Source: Bacteroidota bacterium
GTDB lineage: Bacteria; Bacteroidota; Bacteroidia; Chitinophagales; Chitinophagaceae
Length of the DNA: 6,278 nt
Assembly (NCBI GenBank): GCA_026391115.1
Contig: JAPLER010000091.1
Coordinates: 1 to 6,278, forward strand
Direction: 5' to 3'
Shown here piece by piece: positions 1-6,278 of this stretch. The notes under the pieces are model-generated. The model ran no database searches. It saw nothing but the letters and a program-made list of their open reading frames with translations, and was not told the origin of the DNA. Both the position numbers and the translations under genes were made by a program. Within the stretch, counting starts at the first letter, position 1. Each line of letters begins with the position of its first letter.

Positions 1-344
1 ACTATTTTACCACCTGGCATACACCAAGCGTTAACCGTATTTTCATCAATTAAATTTACTTCCCATTTATAATTGGCAAGCTCTGCACCCAAGCCTTTTT
101 TGGTATAATAATCTGTAATAGCTGCAACCAATTTATTGGCTACTTTTTGCACCATTGCAGCATTTTTATTATTGTTTGGGCTTAATACTTTACTGGTTGA
201 AACTACCTTTTGATATTCGGCAAAAGACATTTGTTCCATATCGGCATCGCTTACCAATAAAAATTGTTTTGAGCCAGTTAATGAATTGGTGCTACAACTA
301 AATAAACAAGGAATAACTAGCAGCGTAATCAATATTTTTTTCAT
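1..344 (-). CDS. M48-family metallopeptidase lipoprotein, N-terminal part (cut by window edge)
   Basis: The reverse strand reads from an ATG at 344 to the window edge, giving 114 complete codons without a stop. The protein opens with a lipoprotein signal peptide: MKK, a hydrophobic stretch, then the lipobox-like LFSC with the acylated Cys at residue 17. The mature part starts STNSLTGSKQF, typical of Bacteroidota M48 (Ste24/BepA/LoiP-like) peptidases. It ends at VNAWCMPGGKI (residues 104-114), which matches the conserved 'NAf.lPGG' strand that precedes the zinc-binding HEXXH helix in this family. The HEXXH motif itself would lie beyond the window, so catalytic competence cannot be judged. Known members are zinc proteases of the periplasm or outer membrane, often involved in envelope protein quality control. 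The gene starts 23 bp after the lolA stop on the same strand, so it is probably the second gene of an operon. No Shine-Dalgarno sequence is visible, which is usual in this phylum. Confidence 0.87.
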   Translation of the reverse strand, partial: MKKILITLLVIPCLFSCSTNSLTGSKQFLLVSDADMEQMSFAEYQKVVSTSKVLSPNNNKNAAMVQKVANKLVAAITDYYTKKGLGAELANYKWEVNLIDENTVNAWCMPGGKI

Positions 345-367
345 AATGAGTTAAAGTTTGGTGTAAG

Positions 368-997
368 TTAGTCTAATATTTCCACATCTTTTGGATAATG
401 CTTTTTATCGAATGTAAAAACAGCATCTGAAATAGTTGTAGTAGTATTAATATTGGTAATACTAAACTCAATAGTATTATTACTTTTATCTAACACTTTT
501 GCTTTAGTAATCATATTTTTTGTTTTATCTACAAACACATTTACTTTGGTAAAATTCTTGCGTTTATCATTGGGCAATAATTCAATTTCATCAAAGCCTG
601 CTTTGCTGCCAACAAGTTTGTAGGTGAAATCTTTATCGTAAAAATTAGACAATAAATTTTGAGGACTTAGTGTTTGTCCACTCTCTTCTACAGCAGTTAC
701 AGTAATGGTTTTATTACCATCAAAATTGTAAATTTTAACCGCATCGCAAATAATCTCTACTTTTCCTTGTTTCAATAAATATTTTTGACCTTTTAAAGAA
801 ATGCTACCTGTTTTGGTGCCATTGGCTTTGCCTTTAGATGTAATAGATTTAATAGTAAAACTACCCGTAATACCTTTAAAAGATTTTACTTTGGTACTTA
901 CTGCATCTAAAATTTTTTTTGCAGCAGGATCGTTTTGAGAAAATGAAGTTGTTGCTATAAAAAATGATAATAGCGATAACACAATAATTTTTTTCAT
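368..997 (-). CDS. lolA: LolA-family outer-membrane lipoprotein carrier protein (start revised to 997)
   Basis: This encodes 209 residues, close to the roughly 200 of classical LolA. Residues 1-20 form a signal peptide (MKK, hydrophobic core, then SFS) cleaved before Q21, a common Bacteroidota pattern. The mature protein begins NDPAAKKILDAVS and follows the LolA half-barrel layout: an amphipathic first helix (24-40), strands including GSISLKGQKYLL (63-75) and EIICDAVKIYNFDG (81-93), the SPQNLLS helix (111-117), then DEIELLPNDK (136-145), the VFVDKTKNMITKAKVLD strand pair (154-170) and the closing DAVFTFDKKHYP (191-202). LolA binds lipoproteins released at the inner membrane and carries them across the periplasm. 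The frame is open back to 1099, but the extra 34 residues have no signal character and overlap the promoter-like element at 1018-1025, so the internal ATG at 997 is preferred. The gene is followed closely by an M48 peptidase gene, its likely operon partner. The family call is strong; the symbol is by family, since Bacteroidota often have diverged LolA paralogues. Confidence 0.86.
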   Translation of the reverse strand: MKKIIVLSLLSFFIATTSFSQNDPAAKKILDAVSTKVKSFKGITGSFTIKSITSKGKANGTKTGSISLKGQKYLLKQGKVEIICDAVKIYNFDGNKTITVTAVEESGQTLSPQNLLSNFYDKDFTYKLVGSKAGFDEIELLPNDKRKNFTKVNVFVDKTKNMITKAKVLDKSNNTIEFSITNINTTTTISDAVFTFDKKHYPKDVEILD

Positions 998-1017
998 TGA
1001 AATGTTTAAAAAGTTTG

Positions 1018-1025
1018 CAAATATA
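1018..1025 (-). promoter_or_regulatory. Bacteroidota-type -7 promoter element for lolA
   Basis: On the minus strand this reads TATATTTG, a full match to the TAnnTTTG -7 element recognised by the primary sigma factor of Bacteroidota. It lies 20 nt upstream of the ATG at 997, which implies a short leader. A clear -33 TTG at the usual spacing is not present. The element falls inside the longer open frame, which supports the shorter lolA start. Confidence 0.5.
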
Positions 1026-1179
1026 ATTGTATGAGGTTTATGGACGTTGCTTAGTTCTATTTGTTTAATACCAATAACCATACCTACCTGCTTATTCAAT
1101 TTAAAATGATGGCATTTCTGGTAAAAAATGTTAATAATAGCTGTTGTAAAATGAAGGTTAATTATAAATTTTTATTTGC

Positions 1180-1204
1180 GTTAGCTACAGCAGCTAATCT
1201 TTTT
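1180..1204 (+). repeat. Small dyad followed by a T-run in the divergent intergenic region
   Basis: TTAGCT at 1181-1186 and AGCTAA at 1192-1197 are perfect inverted arms around a 5-base loop (ACAGC), with a possible G-T pair extending the stem. TCTTTTT follows directly. It could be a weak terminator, a leader attenuator, or an operator between the two divergent genes. The stem is short, so chance remains a fair explanation. Apart from this and the two promoter candidates, the stretch 998-1297 shows nothing clear. Confidence 0.25.
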
Positions 1205-1237
1205 GAAATGAAGCAAATCTCTTGATTATACATAATG

Positions 1238-1264
1238 TTGATTAACAATTTCTATCTATTGTTG
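1238..1264 (+). promoter_or_regulatory. Weak candidate promoter for the large secreted protein gene
   Basis: A TTG at 1238-1240 is followed after 16 bases by TATTGTTG (1257-1264), seven of eight matches to TAnnTTTG. Transcription would begin around 1270, giving an A/T-rich leader of roughly 28 nt before the ATG at 1298. A competing match, TTTATTTG at 1171-1178, is similar in quality but has a longer spacer to its nearest TTG (1144-1146). This is inference from consensus matching only. Confidence 0.27.
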
Positions 1265-1297
1265 CATTTCTTAAATTTTAATTAAAAAATAAACTAT

Positions 1298-2569
1298 ATG
1301 AAAAGAATCTTTACCCTTCTCCTATTAGCATTTATAGGTGTAGCCAATTTAAATGCACAAACCTACAGCAGCTATGCAACTGTAGCAACACCTGCTGGGC
1401 TTGTGTTTGATGGCACAGGCAATTTATATGTAGCTCAATATGCAGCAAGTGGCAATATAATAAAAGTAAATACAAGTGGTGTGGTAACCACTTTTACTCA
1501 GTCTACAATAATTTTCCCAACTTCTATTGTAAGCGATGGCTCAGGTAATTTATATGTAAACCGTAGTAATCTGGGGGTATTAATTCAAAAAGTGAATAGT
1601 GCAGGTATTGTTTCTACCTATGTAGGTGGTGGTGGTAGTCAGAATTGGGGGATTGCAAGGGATGTATCTAGCAATTTTTATGTTCTTCGTTCGGGAGCGT
1701 CTGGTGCTATTAATAAAATATCACCTTCTATAACCCTTACTACTTTTGTTACAGGATTAAATGCACCAAATACTTTTGGTAGTTTGGCATTCGATGCTGC
1801 TGGTGATTTGTATGTTGCTTATAATTCCATAGTATATAAAATAACCCCTGCTGGTGTTGTTTCTACATTAGCTACCTTATCTGTTTCTAATATTAATTCT
1901 TTAGCAATAGATGCTACTGGTAATATATTTTTAGGGGGTAGTTTTAGTGGTATTTACAAGGTTACTCCAACAGGAACAGTAAGTGCTGTAGCTGGATTAA
2001 ATAGTTTAAGCAATATATATGGTTTGGCATTTGATGCTTCGGGTAATTTATATGCAAGTGGCTATAGTACTAATACTATTTATAAAATAGATTTCTGCAC
2101 ACCAACAACATTTACCAACACCCAAGCTGCTTGCGATAGTTTTTATTGGGCAGATAAAAACAAATGTAGTTACACTTGGGCTGCTAAAGGCAATAAAGTT
2201 TACACAGCAAGTAATAATACTGATACCATACATTTAACCAATGTAGGTGCTTGTGATAGTTTGGTAACATTAGATTTGACAATTAATCAACCCACCACAG
2301 GCACATTTACAACAAGTGCTTGCGATAGTTTTTATTGGGCAGATAAAAACAAATGGTATTTTGCAAATAATAACACAGACACAGTTCATTTAACCAATTT
2401 GGGTGGTTGCGATAGTTTGGTTACGTTGGATTTAACTATTACTCAACCAACATCATCAATATTTACAATAAGTTCTTGCAATAGCTACATTTGGGCAGCC
2501 AAAGGCAATAAAGTTTATACAGCTAGTAATAGTACAGATACGATACACTTAACCAATTCAGGTCGATAG
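1298..2569 (+). CDS. Secreted NHL beta-propeller / Cys-repeat protein, N-terminal fragment of a frameshifted gene
   Basis: This fragment has 423 residues. MKRIFTLLLLAFIGVANLNA (1-20) is a signal peptide cleaved before Q21. Residues 32-267 contain six NHL-type blades, each with a core like 'LAFDASGNLYV' followed by 'IYKVTPTGTVS'. Cores start near 32, 74, 117, 160, 199 and 240, enough for a complete six-bladed propeller, a fold generally used for ligand or protein binding. From residue 279 come Cys-paired modules with the pattern C.SYtWaaKGNKVYTASNNTDT..LTN.gGCDSLVTLDLTINQPTT. The frame ends at TAG 2567-2569 inside the third module, just where GGCDSLVTLDL is expected. The missing DSLVTLDL continues in the next frame, so this is one gene split by a frameshift. 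Translated as it stands, the product would lack the T9SS sorting domain and could reach the periplasm but not the cell surface. The ATG is well supported by the signal peptide. The ligand is unknown. Confidence 0.85.
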   Translation: MKRIFTLLLLAFIGVANLNAQTYSSYATVATPAGLVFDGTGNLYVAQYAASGNIIKVNTSGVVTTFTQSTIIFPTSIVSDGSGNLYVNRSNLGVLIQKVNSAGIVSTYVGGGGSQNWGIARDVSSNFYVLRSGASGAINKISPSITLTTFVTGLNAPNTFGSLAFDAAGDLYVAYNSIVYKITPAGVVSTLATLSVSNINSLAIDATGNIFLGGSFSGIYKVTPTGTVSAVAGLNSLSNIYGLAFDASGNLYASGYSTNTIYKIDFCTPTTFTNTQAACDSFYWADKNKCSYTWAAKGNKVYTASNNTDTIHLTNVGACDSLVTLDLTINQPTTGTFTTSACDSFYWADKNKWYFANNNTDTVHLTNLGGCDSLVTLDLTITQPTSSIFTISSCNSYIWAAKGNKVYTASNSTDTIHLTNSGR

Positions 2570-3224
2570 TTTGGTAACATTAGATTTAACAATTAATCAA
2601 CCCACTACAGGCACATTTACAACAAGTGCTTGTGGTAGCTATACTTGGGTAGCCAAAGGTAATAAAGTTTATACAGCAAGTAATAATACAGATTCCATTA
2701 TCATTACTAATGTGGCAGGATGCGATAGTGTGGTAATATTAAATTTAACTATCAATACAAGCACCCATAATGTGACCACACAAACTGCTTGCGATAGTTA
2801 TGTTTGGAATGGTAGAACATACACTGCAAGCACTGTTGACACCTTTAGCTACACCAATAGCAATGGTTGTGCAAGTGTTGATACTTTGAAATTGACTATC
2901 AATAAAAGTTCATCTTCAATATTTACAGTTTCTTCTTGTGGCAGTTATACTTGGGCATTAAAAAATAATAAGGTTTATACTGCAAGTAATAATACAGATA
3001 CTGTAATGTTAATGAATACTGCTGGTTGCGATAGTATAGTTACATTAAACTTAACCATTAATCAACCAGGAACATCAACCTTCACAGTTACTTCTTGTGG
3101 AAGTTATACTTGGGTTTTGAAAAATAATAAAGTATATACAGCTAACAACAATACAGATACAGTTCTTTTAGTTGGTGCTGCTGCAAATGGTTGTGATAGT
3201 ATAATTACACTTAACTTGTCAATG
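2132..3224 (+). repeat. Seven Cys-paired repeat modules, mainly the 53-residue type
   Basis: Modules begin at the Cys codons near 2132, 2321, 2477, 2631, 2790, 2937 and 3096. The main type reads C.SYtW..K.NKVYTASNNTDT..lTn..GCDS.VTLdLTINqp, with 30 residues from first to second Cys and 23 from second Cys to the next module (159 bp per unit). The fifth module (from 2790) is instead the shorter type found in the downstream array, 26 + 23 residues. Nucleotide identity is high in places: 2128-2166 and 2317-2355 are identical over 39 bp, and 2255-2322 matches 2565-2632 with two differences in 68 bp. The frameshift lies in the third module. Confidence 0.85.
2560..2570 (+). other. Frameshift site inside a repeat module (net 5-bp loss inferred)
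   Basis: Other modules here encode '..TN.GGCDSLVTLDL', for example GGTGGTTGCGATAGT at 2402-2416. At 2561 the sequence reads GGTCGATAGT, which lacks GGTTG between GGT and CGATAGT. Cys-to-Cys spacing in the intact full-length modules of this type is 30 residues (C21-C51 and C123-C153 of the downstream fragment). Restoring GGTTG gives exactly 30, whereas a 2-bp loss would give 29. The result is a TAG at 2567-2569. Either a real deletion or an assembly/sequencing error in repeated DNA would explain it. Confidence 0.8.
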
Positions 3225-6146
3225 CTAGCCAATATTGCTTCTATAGATATTATTAATTCAGGGGCTTATTGTGGCGACACTGCAAAAACACAACTTAAAA
3301 CCAATATAAGTACAGTTGATTTCCCTGGTACTACTTATGCTTGGACCAAACAAGATTTTATATCTAGTAGTTGGTCATTCTTTAGTAACGACTCTGCGGT
3401 AAACATCAGTGATGTTTATCCTACTCAATATGTGGTTCAAGTAAGCATTCCTGGTTGTGGCAACTTTTTTAGTAATCAAAAAATGGTAATACCTATAAAC
3501 AATCCAAATATTTCAGTTACTCCCAGCCCAGCAGTAAGTATATGCAATAACAATACAGTAAACTTTATTGCTGCTAGTGCCGATAGTGGTGTTAATAATT
3601 ATTCTTTCTGGAAAGGAGCTTCTCAAGTACAAAACGGAGCAGGATTAACTTACAATACACCAAATTTAACAACTGCCGATGATGGTGTTGTATATACAGT
3701 ACAAGCAACTAATGTTAAGCCTGTATTTGATGGTAATATAAATGAAAACTTCTGGGGCAAGCCATTAGCTGTTTCAGTTTGGGGTCCAAGTTCTGGTTTT
3801 GGAGCTGGTCACGAATTGAATGCAGTTTATTCAAGAGCAGATGCTAACAATATTTATTTAGCTGTTGCGGGTAATGTTCAAAACAACAACAGAATAATGG
3901 TGTTTATTGATAGCAAAACAGGAGGATATAATACTGGTAATTATGGAAGAAATGGAATTGGTAATAATGCAATAAAAAACTTTAACAGTGGTAATGTTTT
4001 TGACCCAGGTTTTGAACCAGATTATTGTTTGGGTATTGGCACAGATGGTGGTAGAAGTCAGTTTTATTTTGACTTAGTAGAAATGAAAGGCAATGCTGCA
4101 ACAGGAACTAGTGTAAGCAATTATGCAGGTTCTAACCTTACCCCAAGTGTAGGCTATAGTATTGGTGCAAATCCTGCTAATAATACACAAACACAAGGGT
4201 TTGAAATAGCAATACCAAAAACAGATTTAGGTTATACAAATGGAGATATAAGAATATTTGTTATGTATAGTGCTGATAATGGTTTTTTAAGTAATCAATT
4301 CTTAACAAAGGCATTAATTAGTTCTGGCAACTATGGCAGTGGTGTTGTTAATTTTGGTTTGGCTGCTCCGGGTCATATTGCTATTCCTGTGGCTAGTATA
4401 GCAAGTAAAAATTGTATAACAGAAGTTACTACAACAGTAACTGTAAAAGCAAATGCAACAAGCAATAAATATGATACAGTTTGCAACAATATGTTGCCTT
4501 ATGTTTGGGCAGGTAAAAACTATACAATGAGTGGTACGTATTATGATACAACATTGGGTAGTAATGGTTGCGATAGTATTGCAACATTAAACTTAACCAT
4601 CAATATGTCTACTCACAATGTAACCACCCAAGTTACTTGCGATAGTTTAGTTTGGAATGGCACAACCTATACCACAAGTGGAATTTACACTTATAGCTAC
4701 AACAATAGCAATGGTTGTGCAAGTGTTGATACATTATTCTTAACCATCAACAATGGCACACACAATACAACCACCCAAACAGCTTGTGATAGTTTAGTAT
4801 GGAATGGTACAACCTATACAACAAGTGGAACATACACTTATAGCTATAATAACAGCAGTGGTTGTGCAAGTGTAGATACATTATATTTAACCATCAACAA
4901 TGGCACACACAATACAACCACCCAAACAAGTTGTGATAGTTTAGTATGGAATGGTACAACCTATACCACAAGTGGAATATATACTTATAGCTACAGCAAT
5001 AGCAATGGTTGTGCAAGTGTAGATACATTGTATTTAACCATTAATAATGGGACCCACAATGTAACCACCCAAGCCACTTGCGATAGTTTAGTATGGAATG
5101 GTACAACCTATACCACAAGTGGAACTTACACTTATAGTTATAACAACAGCAATGGTTGTGCAAGTGTTGATACATTACATTTAACTATCAATAGTGGTAC
5201 ACACAATGTAGTTACAACAAGCAGTTGCGATAGTATGATGTGGAATGGTACTACTTATTATACCAGTGGCACATATACTTACAGCTATAACAACAGCAAT
5301 GGTTGTGCAAGTGTTGATACTTTGCATTTAACAATAAATAACTCACCAGCAAAACCAACAATTATTGCATCTATAACAGCAATAACAGCACCAACAACAG
5401 GTGTGGTATATACTTGTTCATCAGTAGCTAATGCAGTTAGTTACACCTGGTCTTACACAGGTGCAGGAGCTACAATTAACAATAATGGCGATACTACCAT
5501 AACAGTAGATTTTGCAGCCAATGCAACAAGCGGTTATATACAAGTAAATGCATTTATAGCAAGTGGTTGCACCAGTGCAAATGACACAGTATTTGTAACC
5601 ATTACACCATTGCCAATTGTATTAAGCAGCTTTACTGCCGATAAAGTAAACAAAACATCAGTATTAAAATGGACCAGTAAAACCGAGGTAAACAGTAAGT
5701 TATACGAAGTACAAAGAAGTATTGATGGCAGATCTTACTCAACTTTAGGCACTGTTGTAGCAAAAGGATTTGCAAGTGATTACAACTTTACAGATGAAAA
5801 ACCATTTGTAGGTATAAACTACTACAGATTAAAACAAGTAGATAAAGATGGCAAGTTTGAATACAGTGCTGTAAGAACGGTAAACTTTAAACCAGAAACA
5901 AACAGCTTTATAGTTAACATTTATCCAAATCCTGTAAGCAATGTATTGAATGTAAGAATAACCAATGCAGATGCTAAACAAATAAGGGTGTTTGATATGA
6001 ATGGTAAAACAGTTTACACAACTACAGCCATATCATCTACAGGTACTACTACAATACCAGTAAGTAATTTAAGTAAAGCCACTTACTTTGTTGAAATTAC
6101 CACAACAGATGGTAGGAGAGAAGTAGAGCAATTTATTAAAGAGTAA
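2571..6146 (+). CDS. C-terminal fragment of the same gene: Cys-repeat, Ig-like and CBM9-like cell-surface protein with T9SS sorting domain
   Basis: The open frame has 1,191 codons counted from the TTG at 2571, which is only a frame limit: no signal peptide, promoter or ribosome-binding site precedes it, and it completes the module broken upstream. Layout by residue: Cys-paired modules (21-220); an Ig-like domain with C234 and C296; a second Ig-like domain (about 312-382 and 608-627) that appears interrupted by a carbohydrate-binding family 9/DOMON-like domain (about 383-607: VFDGNINENFW, then IYLAVAGNVQNNNRIMVFID, GFEIAIPKTDLGY); a diverged module (634-678); five 49-residue tandem modules (681-925); a PKD/Ig-like domain (926-1011); an FnIII-like domain (1013-1107: LPIVLSSFTA, YEVQRSIDGRSY, INYYRLKQVDKDGKFEYS); and the T9SS type A sorting domain (1113-1191: NIYPNPVSNVLNV, VFDMNGKTVY, ATYFVEI). 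The sorting domain directs export through the type IX system and attachment to, or release from, the cell surface. The binding domains suggest adhesion or glycan contact, but no catalytic domain is seen. A strong terminator follows. Confidence 0.85.
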   Translation: MVTLDLTINQPTTGTFTTSACGSYTWVAKGNKVYTASNNTDSIIITNVAGCDSVVILNLTINTSTHNVTTQTACDSYVWNGRTYTASTVDTFSYTNSNGCASVDTLKLTINKSSSSIFTVSSCGSYTWALKNNKVYTASNNTDTVMLMNTAGCDSIVTLNLTINQPGTSTFTVTSCGSYTWVLKNNKVYTANNNTDTVLLVGAAANGCDSIITLNLSMLANIASIDIINSGAYCGDTAKTQLKTNISTVDFPGTTYAWTKQDFISSSWSFFSNDSAVNISDVYPTQYVVQVSIPGCGNFFSNQKMVIPINNPNISVTPSPAVSICNNNTVNFIAASADSGVNNYSFWKGASQVQNGAGLTYNTPNLTTADDGVVYTVQATNVKPVFDGNINENFWGKPLAVSVWGPSSGFGAGHELNAVYSRADANNIYLAVAGNVQNNNRIMVFIDSKTGGYNTGNYGRNGIGNNAIKNFNSGNVFDPGFEPDYCLGIGTDGGRSQFYFDLVEMKGNAATGTSVSNYAGSNLTPSVGYSIGANPANNTQTQGFEIAIPKTDLGYTNGDIRIFVMYSADNGFLSNQFLTKALISSGNYGSGVVNFGLAAPGHIAIPVASIASKNCITEVTTTVTVKANATSNKYDTVCNNMLPYVWAGKNYTMSGTYYDTTLGSNGCDSIATLNLTINMSTHNVTTQVTCDSLVWNGTTYTTSGIYTYSYNNSNGCASVDTLFLTINNGTHNTTTQTACDSLVWNGTTYTTSGTYTYSYNNSSGCASVDTLYLTINNGTHNTTTQTSCDSLVWNGTTYTTSGIYTYSYSNSNGCASVDTLYLTINNGTHNVTTQATCDSLVWNGTTYTTSGTYTYSYNNSNGCASVDTLHLTINSGTHNVVTTSSCDSMMWNGTTYYTSGTYTYSYNNSNGCASVDTLHLTINNSPAKPTIIASITAITAPTTGVVYTCSSVANAVSYTWSYTGAGATINNNGDTTITVDFAANATSGYIQVNAFIASGCTSANDTVFVTITPLPIVLSSFTADKVNKTSVLKWTSKTEVNSKLYEVQRSIDGRSYSTLGTVVAKGFASDYNFTDEKPFVGINYYRLKQVDKDGKFEYSAVRTVNFKPETNSFIVNIYPNPVSNVLNVRITNADAKQIRVFDMNGKTVYTTTAISSTGTTTIPVSNLSKATYFVEITTTDGRREVEQFIKE
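4611..5345 (+). repeat. Five tandem 147-bp (49-residue) repeats
   Basis: Units start at 4611, 4758, 4905, 5052 and 5199, each exactly 147 bp and in frame. The consensus is THN.tTQ..CDSLVWNGTTYTTSG.YTYSYNNSNGCASVDTL.LTINNG. First-to-second Cys spacing is 26 residues and second Cys to the next unit is 23. The middle units are close to identical at DNA level, pointing to recent expansion or gene conversion. The last unit is the most diverged (SSCDSMMWNGTTYYTSG), as often seen at array ends. They probably form a stiff stalk that holds the binding domains away from the surface. Confidence 0.92.
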
Positions 6147-6179
6147 GACTATATTTAACCTCGATATTTAGATATACAC

Positions 6180-6222
6180 AAAAACCCTCGAAGCGTAAAA
6201 CACTTCGGGGGTTTTTGTTTTT
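6180..6222 (+). terminator. Rho-independent terminator after the large gene
   Basis: The arms AAAAACCCTCGAAG (6180-6193) and CTTCGGGGGTTTTT (6203-6216) pair over 14 positions with one T-G wobble around a 9-base loop, followed by GTTTTT. It lies 33 bp after the TAA at 6144-6146. The left arm starts with only five As, so termination in the reverse direction is possible but weaker. The remaining 6223-6278 holds no gene I can support. Confidence 0.88.
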
Positions 6223-6278
6223 AGTATGTATTGCTTAAAAGTAACAAAATGTAATGCCTCGCTTTTTAGGGTTAAAAA

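Noticed and set aside
998..1099. N-terminal 34-residue extension of lolA
   Set aside because: It would place a normal signal peptide at residue 35 and overlaps a good -7 element at 1018-1025. The ATG at 997 fits better.
2048..2233. 61-codon minus-strand open frame
   Set aside because: It lies inside the well-supported plus-strand gene across the propeller end and first repeat module, and its product has no recognisable features.
2560..2570. Programmed ribosomal frameshifting
   Set aside because: No slippery heptamer or obvious stimulatory structure is seen, and a 5-bp loss relative to sister modules explains the break.
2571..2573. TTG as an independent start for the downstream fragment
   Set aside because: There is no signal peptide, ribosome-binding site or promoter, and the sequence continues a repeat module begun in the other frame.
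4611..5345. CRISPR array
   Set aside because: The 147-bp units are near-identical throughout, in frame and encode a conserved protein module; there are no unique spacers.
6235..6278. Possible C-terminus of a convergent minus-strand gene (ending NPKKRGITFCYF, stop at 6235-6237)
   Set aside because: Only about 13 codons are visible with no recognisable family, although the position beside a terminator would suit a convergent gene end.

Overview
The window is AT-rich and reads as Bacteroidota. Three things support this: signal peptides cleaved just before Gln, a -7 promoter element of the TAnnTTTG type, and a large secreted protein ending in a type IX secretion system (T9SS) type A sorting domain. 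The Cys-rich 'CDS..W..' and 'GCDS/GCASVDTL.LTI' modules and the pre-sorting domain beginning 'LPIVLSSFTA' resemble proteins of Chitinophagales-like or Flavobacteriia-like organisms. The genus cannot be read from the sequence.

Left part (1-997, minus strand): two envelope genes lie head to tail with a 23-bp gap. The upstream one encodes a LolA-family periplasmic lipoprotein carrier of 209 aa, whose start should be moved inward to 997. The downstream one is the N-terminal 114 residues of an M48-family metallopeptidase lipoprotein, cut by the window edge. They look like a small outer-membrane biogenesis or quality-control operon.

Divergent intergenic region (998-1297): it holds a good -7 element for lolA, a weak candidate promoter for the plus-strand gene, a small dyad followed by a T-run, and an unsupported 24-codon ORF.

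Right part (1298-6146, plus strand): one very large modular exported protein, about 1,616 residues if intact, is split by a frameshift near 2563. In order it has a signal peptide, a six-blade NHL-type beta-propeller, seven Cys-paired repeat modules, an Ig-like domain, a second Ig-like domain that appears to contain a nested carbohydrate-binding family 9/DOMON-like domain, six more Cys-paired modules (the last five forming a regular 147-bp tandem array), a PKD/Ig-like domain, an FnIII-like domain and the T9SS sorting domain. A strong intrinsic terminator follows at about 6180-6222. The final 56 bases hold no supported gene.

No new defence system, RNA element or mobile element is visible. The most notable points are the frameshift, which lies beside near-identical direct repeats whose recombination would restore the frame; the apparently nested binding domain; and a constant Cys spacing running through otherwise different repeat types.
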